Below, piece by piece: positions 48,970 through 58,495 of a stretch of DNA of 64,000 nt (positions are counted from its first letter, which is position 1; the number at the start of each line of letters is the position of its first letter). The translations under genes and the position numbers were made by a program. Below the pieces are notes generated by a model. That model ran no database searches. It saw only the letters and a program-made list of their open reading frames with translations, and was not told the origin of the DNA. Location: contig NW_017802491.1 in assembly GCF_001625305.1 (NCBI RefSeq), positions 1,183,824 through 1,247,823 of the forward strand, read 5' to 3'. This DNA is from Branchiostoma belcheri (taxonomy: Eukaryota; Chordata; Leptocardii; Amphioxiformes; Branchiostomatidae).

Positions 48970-51900
48970 GTCAGTCGGGCTTTATATGGTCTCATTTTTC
49001 AGTACGGCAGTGCTTCGTTAAAGCCCCTGTCACACATATATGTGGCCGAATATGGCCTCCAGAACACTGACGAACTCGGGGTCGGGGTCGGCTGCGGTTT
49101 GTTGGTTTTCGGCGAGGTTTATAGTAGCTATTGAACGTTATACTGTTCGGCTGCGGCGCCAGCCGAATGTTTCAAAACATTCGTGAGTGGACGGGAGGTT
49201 GGGCCATGGTTGGGGTGGTTGGAAGTAGGTCAGCAGTGATCGGGGGTGATTGATAGTCAGGTTTGACTCAAATTTAACTCAAATTTCATTCGACTCGTCA
49301 TCGAAAGGTAGGCGTGGCCTAAATCTGACAGCATACCTCTGCAGCATACCTTGTGTATAATTAAGGCGGTTACTGAACTTTTGACCTACTTAGTATAATC
49401 AACTAGGCCAATGTCTTCCTGAATCTTCAGGGACAGATAGTGCAACTGTTGTGAATATGTCTGATGATCTATCTTATCCCTGTTTGACATTTCTTGCATA
49501 CCCGGCGTGGTGACACTCCTCGTTCTGTAGACTTAAAGCCTTAAAAATTAAAGGTCTGACAGGCCTGCCAGTGCGAACGGGTTCGACCGGTCTACACTGC
49601 TGGGATTTGATGCTACGGATTAACTACTAAGCGTACATGTGACTAATTATGCCTTAAGACCCGTGCCTGTTGATGACTACGTTGTGTCATCTTAGTATTG
49701 CAATCATGTTTTTGAACGGACTCCTGGTCACTCGGGATAAGTTCATGGAGCATTCAACCCTTCACGTTCCGGAGTTTCTGTAACTCAGTAATGAAGACGC
49801 AGTATGTACATGCACGTACAACACAGCTCTTGAGCTGATCTCCATTCAAGCAGATGCGAGGTACACATTGTTTTCAAGCGAGACTAACATCTGTTTAGAG
49901 ATAACTCTTTGCCGGAATTCTACGTTCGACCACTGAACATATTCCATCGAGTCATTCATGACCAGTTTGGAATGATATAACACGTCCATAGTGCTTGTCT
50001 CTTGAACAGGTGTCATTCAGTAGTACTAGTATCACGTAGTCGGTAGTGGGAACGGTAATTTTGCTGAGTAAGCCCGGTGAATCAATTACTGTATACTCGA
50101 CTGGTCTAATCTCCGTGCGACTGGTCTAATCTCCGTGCGAATTACTTCAGGCAGTTGTTATATATTCAGCACAGTATGAGAGAGGCCCGGCTCTAGGGCA
50201 CATCGTGATAACTACAGGGCTGCGTTCCCTTCTATACTGTATCTGACAGGCGATAGGATGCGTCGGAAAGTGTCCAGTTCCACACAGGTCAGTCAGTTAG
50301 CACCATAAGTAGCCCTGTATCCATCCCTATCTACATATTTCCGTGGACCGGGTCCACATCTCGTTGCTCCGATACATTTCGCCTTGCCTGGATGGAGCCC
50401 CCTAGATCTATAGGACAAATATACGACGGATTCCAGGCTAAAAGTAGAGCGGCCTGACTGGCGCACATCGTTATATGATCTTCATATATGTATCTACAAA
50501 ACCTGAAGGAGTTCTCCGTTACATTATTGTGCCTATTAAATTAAAAACAAATGGCAGAAGACTGCAGAATGCGTCGGAAAGCGCTCAACCCGACGCAGGT
50601 CAGTCGGTTTTCATGTTTTACTCAAGTAACTGACATGACTGACGGATAAACAAGTTTAATTTGTGGACGTTTCGCGCGTTCGTTCTAAATTTAGAGCACA
50701 CGTCACATGCACAATGTCCCACTCAACTGATGACATGAAGGAATGGAACATAAACAATGCAAGTAGATATTCGATCACAATTTTTCTATTGCCACACTGT
50801 TATTCCATGCCATGTGGTGTTTCCGTTGCCAAGATGACAACTTCAACACAGTTGTAAAGTATTCTAAACGCAAAGGCATTGGTCGTATGATGACCAGCAG
50901 ACACATGTATATACATGTATATGTTAACATAGAGGGCCTGATGACATGAGTGGTGACCATGTAAATGCGGTACATGTACTGTGGTACTGAAAACCCGGCT
51001 GGCCCCGGGTCGTCTCAGAGCTAGGTCATCTGATGACAGGCCGACCGAACGGTCAGTGACACGACCACAAATAATGAATGCAAGATAAAAACCTTTGGTT
51101 AAATCGAACAGGCAGTCTTCTGAATCTTACTTCCAAAATTTGTGACCCTTGCGTGTCTAGATCATGAGGTAACAAAATTCGGAAGTTCTGCTGTAGTACC
51201 TAAGAAAGCCGCCAGGGGGCGCAAAATCTCATCATTTTTAGATGTCATCAATACCTGCCCACCTACCAAGTTTCGTGACAATCCATCCAAAGTTTCTTAA
51301 GTTATCGTACTAAACCACATACTTACATGCACATCGTGATACACAAAAACACATATATATACAAACGCTATGGAAAACATAACCTTCTTAATGAAGATAG
51401 TAAGTTTGTACCATAACATTTGTGTCTTTTCGTAGCAACGTACGAAACAGTTAATATAACAGTCACAGTCCGTATAACATAAAGAGGGCTCGATCAAGTG
51501 TGAAATAATATGACACTCGTCTCTACAACCCACCCCCTCATTCTATGAAATGGACTCTTCCGGAACCAACTCATCCACTTTTTGATAGACAATTTGAATA
51601 GATAAATACTTCGCTTGTCCATCGGGTGTTGGGTCAAGCTTGGCAGTCAGTTTTACCTTTTTCTTACATGTAACGCTTTACTTAGGTTGTTACAGAGTTG
51701 TACATATTGTATGTACTTCCGGGTGACACCTGCAACATTGGTGTATTTGTAGGAAAAGCACCGGGCCACCGACACCACTTGGGAAGACACCGCAGCCTAT
51801 GGCGAAAGTCTAGTTAATGGCGAGGCCTCTGAGAAAAAGCCGGCCAGTGGAAGTTACCAGACAAGATCTAGTGCTACAATGGAAGAACGATCCCCAGAGG

Positions 51901-54705
51901 TATGTAAGGCTGCAGGGGTGAATGTTACATTTCCTTTTCGTAACCGTACCCATGTAACGCTAGGTTTAATTCCTTGGTATACCAGGTGGCACTTCTACCG
52001 ACTTGAGGGGCCTCTACTAGTTGGCCCTAGTTTTCTCAGGCTCCGCTGAATGTCAAGGACGTTTTACAGATGGGCCCCGCATGTTCTAATCAGTCTATGA
52101 ACCATTGGCTCACTGTATGATGCTGACTCGGAAACATTACTCAATAGTTAACTTATGGTTAATACTCGGATCAGAATGTATGTGGCTTGTTGATAACGTT
52201 AACGTTACATGTAATATAAAATACACACACACACATAGCTTTTTAAACAATTCACAATTTATATCTTACACCATTTTGTAGAGCGACTAGAGGTTGATTC
52301 CGTCTGAATCAAAACTATACTTGTCCATGATTGACAGTCTTGGTTTGGTTTGAACTTTGAACTTGAAGAGCCCTTTTATCCCAAAATACACAAACCACCT
52401 GTTTCGGCACCACCCCTAGGAATATTGGTATAACCCAACGACCCCTCGACATGACACGCAATCAAAGATGGCCGTCAAGACACCGAGAAATTTTTTTCTT
52501 GAAGATATTTGTCGTATTCTGACGGTTCTGCCCCAGGTACTGCTACTTTGGTGACGAATCTAGGATGGAAATCTTGCAGAGTATAAAATGTTGCCTTCAA
52601 CGTTTTTACAGGACAAAATGATAAGCATCAAGACGGTGACATCCCCGATACGGCCGGTGGAGGCCAACGGTATCCGCTTGCGATTCCGGATGAAAGTTAT
52701 CCTTGCGGTGGCCGCCTTCGTCGCCGTAACTATGCTGTTCTACCCCAGCTGTAAGACTACTACCTACCCTACGGACCGGTTCGGCCAGCATACGGCCTAC
52801 AACGGCACCTACCCCATGACGTCCCCATGGTTCTCCGATAGGGGGACTCACTACCGAATCGGCCTCATCACCGATCTCGACCACGCCTCCAAGAACGACG
52901 AGAAGACGTGGAAGAGTTTCTACAAGAAAGGCGTTCTCGTCATGAAGGGAGACCGTGTGGAGGTGACCTGGGATGACTCCCAGCCCACTGTCATGACCTC
53001 CACGCTCGCCCAGGGCGGGCGGTCCATGGAGCTGTCTGAACTGTGTGTTTTTAACGGGCGGCTGTACAGTGTGGACGACAGGACAGGGGTGGTGTATGAG
53101 ATAGTACAGACAGGGGACAAGACTGTGGCTGTGCCGTGGGTCATCCTGGGGGACGGGAATGGCCGATCCACAAATAAAGGTGAGACACAACGATCGTTGT
53201 AGGCAAGGTCCAAAAGAAAGACAAGACATCATAAAGTATGGCCATTACATTAGCAATGTTACCACTATTGTTGGTTTAATGTCGATTCTTATACAATGTA
53301 CTTCCAGATTGCTATAGAAATTTTTCTTTAAAATCTTGAACTCCAAGCCACTGACTTGTTAACTATTCCTTCAGGTTTTAAAGGAGAGTGGATTGCAGTG
53401 AAAGATGAGACGATGTATGTGGGAGGACTGGGAAAGGAGTGGACCACTACTACAGGTAAGTGTATCTAATCCTCTGGAAGAACAAAACAATGCTGTTGAT
53501 AACCTCATTCCAAGGGCAATTGACGCCAGGGTCTTCATCAAGAATGATGGACAAACATCGTTATCATCATCACCATCCTTCCTCCTAGATAGCTCATTAT
53601 TTATTAATATCATCAGTCACTGAGTCAGCTTCCTCTATTTTCCCCTGTTGCTAGCTATGTCAGAGATCTGTTAAATAGTTAATCATCAAGCCAAGACAAA
53701 AAATATAAATCAGAATACATGTTCATGTCACACCCTGTGATGGTTAACATGATTCAGATACAGACACTTCTTATATACATGTACATGCAATAGGCACAAC
53801 CAAACTTACTGTATTGTTTGGTTTCTTTCCAGGTGTTGTACAGAATACTAATCCTCAGTGGGTGAAAACAATAGGTTTCCATGGTGATGTGGCTCACCAT
53901 GACTGGGTGGGGAACTACAACGCCATGAGAGAGGCAGCAGGGTTTAGCTACCCAGGTTAGTATTGGTCATGGTCATATTTTACATGGGAACCTACAGTGA
54001 AGTTTTGTATCCATAAGAAAAAAACCTCCAATTTTCACTTGAGAAAAAGTCGAGTTAGATGACATACATATATAGATACTGCAGAATGCCAGAAATAACT
54101 TAAGGGTGTTTTCCTCCTCCTGAATTCTAGTTCTGTTTATCTTCTGTCTGCTTTACTTTACTTGGCAGGAAAGTGGGTATTGGAGTGGACACAAGATAAA
54201 CAAGTCTGGATACCAGGCTAAATTCTTGTCATCTCAGATATGCAACGATACCAGTGATACCAAGAAAGTGAACATTTCTGCTCCACTCAAATTCTCAAAG
54301 TCCAATTTCGTTTCTCCCGTGTACTGTTCAGGCTACATGATCCATGAATCCGGCGTGTGGAGTGACATCCACCAGCGCTGGTTCTTCCTGCCCCGCCGGG
54401 CCAGCCAGTTCAGCTATAACGAGGCGGACGACGAACACAGGGCCACCAACCTCATCATCTCCTGTACCGAAGACTTTAGGGACATCAAGGTCCAAACTAT
54501 AGGGAAGCTGAACCCCATCAGGGGCTTCTCATCCTTCAAATTCATTCCAGGAACACAGGACCAAGTCGTGGTTGCACTGAAGACAGAGGAGGACAGGGGT
54601 GCAATAGCAACATTCATCTCAGTCTTCAGGCTTGATGGGAAATATCTGCTCACCGATCAGAGGATAGAAGGGGATTTTAAGTATGAGGGTGTTGAATTTA
54701 TTTGA
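48940..54705 (+). CDS. CANT1: Soluble calcium-activated nucleotidase 1 (apyrase)
   Basis: CANT1 is a calcium-dependent nucleotidase of the ER and Golgi that prefers UDP, supporting proteoglycan synthesis and glycoprotein folding. Coding exons: a first exon (48940-48969, or alternatives at 50258-50287 and 50569-50598), then 51753-51899, 52612-53179, 53375-53455, 53833-53955 and 54332-54705. They total 1323 nt, 440 residues, with frame kept throughout. A cytosolic tail of about 85 residues precedes one membrane segment ([19 protein letters not shown]), giving a type II topology. The lumenal five-bladed propeller shows family motifs [37 protein letters not shown] and the typical end KYEGVEFI. 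An N-glycosylation site NGTYP follows the membrane segment. The cytosolic tail is longer than in human CANT1 (401 residues). Confidence 0.95.
50101..50140 (+). repeat. Perfect 20-bp tandem duplication
   Basis: The unit CTGGTCTAATCTCCGTGCGA occurs twice without spacing, about 120 bp upstream of CANT1 exon 1b. It could duplicate a promoter element or simply be recent slippage. Confidence 0.9.
50258..50287 (+). CDS. CANT1: CANT1 alternative first coding exon 1b
   Basis: It encodes [10 protein letters not shown] before a phase-0 GTCAGT donor. Reading back in frame, there is no other ATG before a TGA at 50177-50179, so this start is unambiguous. A perfect 20-bp tandem duplication lies about 120 bp upstream, and a word CACATCGTGATA upstream is shared, with one change, with exon 1c. 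Confidence 0.72.
50569..50598 (+). CDS. CANT1: CANT1 alternative first coding exon 1c
   Basis: It encodes [10 protein letters not shown] before a phase-0 GTCAGT donor. An additional in-frame ATG 18 bases upstream (50551) would add MAEDCR to the N-terminus. CGTCGGAAAG after the ATG and CAGGTCAGTC at the donor match the other two copies, whereas the middle five codons differ. Confidence 0.7.
50599..51752 (+). other. CANT1 intron 1 (from exon 1c)
   Basis: A 1.15 kb intron ends with a TTTGTAG acceptor at 51752. Short ATGTATATACATGTATATG palindromic repeats occur near 50910. No coding similarity. Confidence 0.6.
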
Positions 54706-55377
54706 GGCTACGTTACCACTTTAACTTGTGGCTTTCCAATTGCTTCATCTAACGGTGGTTCTCAAATGCTTCATCTGAAATTGCAGTAGAGGTAATTTAT
54801 GACATAGTACAATGTACCTTCAAATGACAGAGAGCGGTTCATAACATATCACCTCGTGGTATTAGACTTAATTGCTCAGCTTTAAGACTGTTGTTGCTGT
54901 CTATTTTGAAGCAGTCAACAACTACTTGACACATAAAAACTGCATTGAGTTTGCTTTCAGGTTTTACTGTCCTGCTATGATGAGAGCTTTGAGTATTTTT
55001 TTCAAAGCTCTTGTAGCAGTTTCCAAATGCACTCCAAAGCCAGACTTTTTGTTAAAGTAATAGGAAACAGTTTTTTTTTTAAGTAGATTTATTTGGCAGA
55101 TGAATTGTTAAGCATTACTGTTTTGTAAGACATCCCAGGCTGCTTTCAGTTTTAAGTGGAACTTACCTCTCCAGAATTGGTAGAATGGTTGTGCATATTG
55201 TTTGACTTAAGTGTTCTCAGACATACAGTGTACTATGCAATATGAATCAGGAATTACTTAAATGTCTAGTAAAAAAACTGTAACAAACTAGTGATGTTAG
55301 ATTGCATTACTTCCACCTAACCTGAAGAAAACAATGTAATGAATTAATTATACATGTGTATATAACTACTAGTATAT

Positions 55378-55412
55378 GAAATAAATAGGCACCACTGGTG
55401 CTTATTTATTTC
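55378..55412. terminator. Palindromic bidirectional poly(A) signal
   Basis: A 35-base near-perfect palindrome (one G/T exception) begins GAAATAAATAGG and ends TATTTATTTC, so AATAAA is presented on both strands. It lies about 670 bp past the CANT1 stop codon, where a CANT1 3' end is expected. Confidence 0.6.
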
Positions 55413-56145
55413 ACAGTCATCTTAACAACACAATGCTGCACCACTTTTCAAACCAACTCTACACTTCATTTGGTTTTTAGGCAGAGTATTTTTTAATGAG
55501 ATTTTTAATTCTAACTGGAATAGTGTTAAGTATCAAGTTTGTTACTGTTTGTAGCAAGTGACTTTTGCGTAGAATGGATGATCACTACGTAGCATGGAAG
55601 CCGCTTGTTTCCTGCATCGCTTGACTCCATGCAGAGTTTAGTGACATCTGTGGTCCCCATAGGTTAAGGTCATAGTCAGACTGCTGATTTCAATGGATAA
55701 AATGATACATGCAGCAAGTCCTCATATTGAAGGCTCCTGAATTCTATTAGATTTGAAATGAAAATGCAAAAGGTACATTATGCTGAAAGTTTGTAAGTTG
55801 GTGGGTAATATGATAAAAGTTTAATTTTTTAATCTACCATTAGAGACCACCTAAAAGAACAGTAACTCACCATTCTTTATAGGTGTGGCTGAAAAATTGG
55901 GAAGGTACAATTTAAAATTTAAACAGAAATCATTATTGAGGATGAAAAAAGTATGTTCCTATGTACCAGTATCTGGTATCTTTACATACATGTACAACTG
56001 GTTGTTTTTTGTGGTGGGTGTATTCATAACAATATCACAGAGAAATGCTATGATGCAAAAACATCTTACTGGGTATTATAACACCATGGGTTTATAGTGG
56101 ATTCTACTAAATGTTCTACAAGTTGGAGGTGTACAGAATATGTGA

Positions 56146-56151
56146 AATAAA
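56146..56151 (+). terminator. Distal CANT1 poly(A) signal
   Basis: AATAAA lies on the plus strand about 1.44 kb after the CANT1 stop codon and is followed by a T-rich stretch (TCGTTTATTTTTAT). It is a good alternative to the palindromic signal at 55380. Confidence 0.4.
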
Positions 56152-56188
56152 ATGACATTCTAGATAAATCTAAATGAAACAAATGTCG

Positions 56189-56194
56189 TTTATT
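56189..56194 (-). terminator. NDUFA6 poly(A) signal
   Basis: AATAAA lies on the minus strand about 590 bp past the NDUFA6 stop codon. It is only about 40 bp from the distal CANT1 signal on the other strand. Confidence 0.35.
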
Positions 56195-56779
56195 TTTATA
56201 GAGATGTGTAGATATGGGAACAACTATCACAACTGTGCTCCTGCGAGTTATGCTCTTTTTGAAAAATAATGTATTCATATTTCAGTATCTTTGACTGAGA
56301 CAACCAGATTTTGCATTTAAACAAGCAAGCCTGTTTCATAGCCTGTGTTGCACAGTTTCTTTTTGTCAGGCTGATTTGGCCTCCTCACAGAGCTAGATAC
56401 TGTGATCATTCTCTTCTAATCAAGAGAACCATTCACTGAACTACCAACAAGACTTATCAAGAGATCAGGATTCTTTATCACTATGAACATCAAGCCAACA
56501 GGAAATTATCACAAGACACAGTTTCAAATGTTTAATACTTTTCATCTTTGATGTACATGTAGACTTTGAACATTCAACAAAAACAGTTTTAAGTTAACTT
56601 CATACTGTAATGAGCTACAGATTGATTGTGAAGAACAGAGGGAAGATAGTATTCAGTCCTCTAGCAGGTATATCTATGGATGTGCTCAATGGAAATGACA
56701 CATTTGGTCTTCAGTTTTCTACTTTTTCTTCAGATAGATTTATAGCTCTCCAAGATAACACTGAATCTCTGTTGAGCAG

Positions 56780-57906
56780 CTAGTCATAGCCTTGGTAAAA
56801 CCTCGTCAAGAAATCTGAGGGGCGCTTCTTTTCTGTCTCCTGGAAGTAGCGCATGATGTGTGTTCGCTGCTTCCAGATCTGGATGGTCTCCTCCAGGTCC
56901 TGTCGACCCTGAAAATAAAACAAAACAACAAATTTATAATAGAAAGTAAATAGTTTTTTTGATGCCAAATAAAAGAGGGCCTCAACTGCAAATGATCCAG
57001 CAATTTCTATTGATTTTTTAAAAATCATTTTTAGCCTGGATTTAGATTTCAAATGTATTCCTTGTTTCGAGTTGCTTGTTTTTCTCACATTGAGGTAAAG
57101 TAGTAACTCTCCATGTAGACAAGATGCTGCGTTCTGCTACCGTAAAGCTTAAAGTTAAAGACATACCTTTACGACCAGTAGGTCAATGACCCTGGGGTCC
57201 TTGACATGGGCATTCTGCATGAAAAGTTCCCGCACTTTCTCCCTGCCTGCCTTTACAGAGATGTCCAATTGGTAGGCATGGACTGCAGGTTAACAGAATA
57301 AGTGTACATCAGTCAGGCACATGTTGCAAACAGAAAAGAAACTCTATTTCCTTCTTTCTACACGACTAACTTTCGTGCCACAAATTCAAATAGATGAACG
57401 TTCATATTAATGTGCAAATACTCATGTATATTGGCTTCATAAAGTTCATACTGAATCATTTAATTTGCATGCAGAACTACAACAAGTTGTTTGAACCAAG
57501 GAGCTTGTTTGAACCAATGAGGTTAAAATCAACTTTGAACATTAAAATCCATGTAGCTGGTACACGTAGGAGACGCTGAAATCAAAGATTCAACAACAAA
57601 ACTTACAGAATGTCTTCCTAAAATCATATCAGCAGTAGGCTTGACAAGTTTTCTACGAGCAAATCCAAACCAAATCCTTAGTAGTAGTTGACTCAAGGTG
57701 AAGATGACCTCAAAACCGGCACAACCTAAGAAGGTATTTCTTCACTTTCCTACACCAGCACACCTACCTGTATGAGGTATTTCTCTGTACCAGGCCCTGT
57801 ATAGGTTTCTGACTCTTCGTCTGGCCTCTGGTAGGCTTTGTGAGAGCACAGGCTTCACTTGTTTCGCCGCAACTCCAACGACCGCCCCTCCAGCCGCGGA
57901 CGCCAT
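56780..57906 (-). CDS. NDUFA6: NADH dehydrogenase 1 alpha subcomplex subunit 6 (LYRM6)
   Basis: This is an accessory subunit of mitochondrial respiratory complex I, on the matrix arm, where its LYR fold binds the acyl carrier protein NDUFAB1. Three coding exons in transcript order, 57768-57906, 57167-57282 and 56780-56908, give 384 nt and 127 residues, about the family length. It starts [10 protein letters not shown]. The LYR-type motif is seen as [12 protein letters not shown] at about residues 36-47, followed by a conserved VREL-M-NAHV block and a C-terminal [11 protein letters not shown] segment; it ends QGYD. All junctions are GT-AG and in frame. A start 21 bases upstream (57927) is also in frame but lacks family support. 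It is convergent with CANT1 and head to head with XPO6. Confidence 0.94.
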
Positions 57907-57912
57907 CTTGGA
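57898..57912 (-). promoter_or_regulatory. YY1-like element over the NDUFA6 start codon
   Basis: The minus strand reads CCAAGATGGCGTCCG, so the YY1-type core AAGATGGCG includes the ATG itself. YY1 sites overlapping initiation codons are well known in nuclear genes for mitochondrial and ribosomal proteins. This supports the chosen start and a nearby transcription start site. Confidence 0.55.
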
Positions 57913-58495
57913 TAAGGGACAGTACAATATATATGAGATTACATCTTCTTGATCTGCTCTCTTAAAGTTTTCCCTGAATGTATGTAAAAAAAAAAACTAG
58001 ACGACCAAGGGATGAATACAGACCGACAATTTGATCGTCGAGGAATCTGTCTGAAAACTTTTATTGTATCACAGCACGTTGTTACTATATAATGAATTGT
58101 CCCCCTAAATCATCAACCTTTGACCCCAAGTCCGAGAATTAGAGATGGCAACAGCATGACAATCACTGTAATATTTGGAGACGATTCAATTTGGTTACCT
58201 TTTTATATCTTTTTAAAATCACAATAAATATTTTAGTAATAATATATCCAATTAACTCGCAACTAGGGCCAGGTTTTACTGCAAATCTACCAAGGATGAC
58301 TTCTGTTTACGTTATGATGCTATTAGCTGGATCAAAAAATGCCCGAGGAAGTGACAGAAGGACCATTGAAAGTTGAATCCAGCAGGTTTTCGTCGTGAAG
58401 TTCAAAATCTGAGGCTCCCGGAAGGAAGGGTGTTTGTAATCTGAAGACTAAATACCTGGTTTCATTGCCCTCCGGCAGACGCGGTGCCTGAGAAC
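57907..58495. promoter_or_regulatory. Probable bidirectional promoter, NDUFA6 and XPO6
   Basis: Only 589 bp separate the NDUFA6 and XPO6 start codons, which are transcribed away from each other. The interval includes both 5' untranslated regions. No TATA box is evident in a convincing position. Shared regulation is inferred from spacing only. Confidence 0.55.

Larger units (their letters stand above)
54706..56779. other. Convergent 3' region of CANT1 and NDUFA6
   Basis: The two genes end tail to tail across about 2.1 kb of AT-rich sequence. CANT1 poly(A) signals lie at 55380-55385 and 56146-56151; an NDUFA6 signal lies at 56189-56194 on the minus strand. If the distal CANT1 signal is used, the two 3' ends nearly touch. 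No other gene was found. Confidence 0.6.

Noticed and set aside
49570-49620. GGGTTCGACCGG word resembling a tRNA B box
   Set aside because: No matching A box, acceptor stem or anticodon arm can be folded around it.
52606-53232. Long minus-strand open frame (about 208 codons) opposite CANT1 exon 3
   Set aside because: It is the antisense shadow of a strongly coding, GC-rich exon. The plus strand has clear family motifs and in-frame splice junctions.
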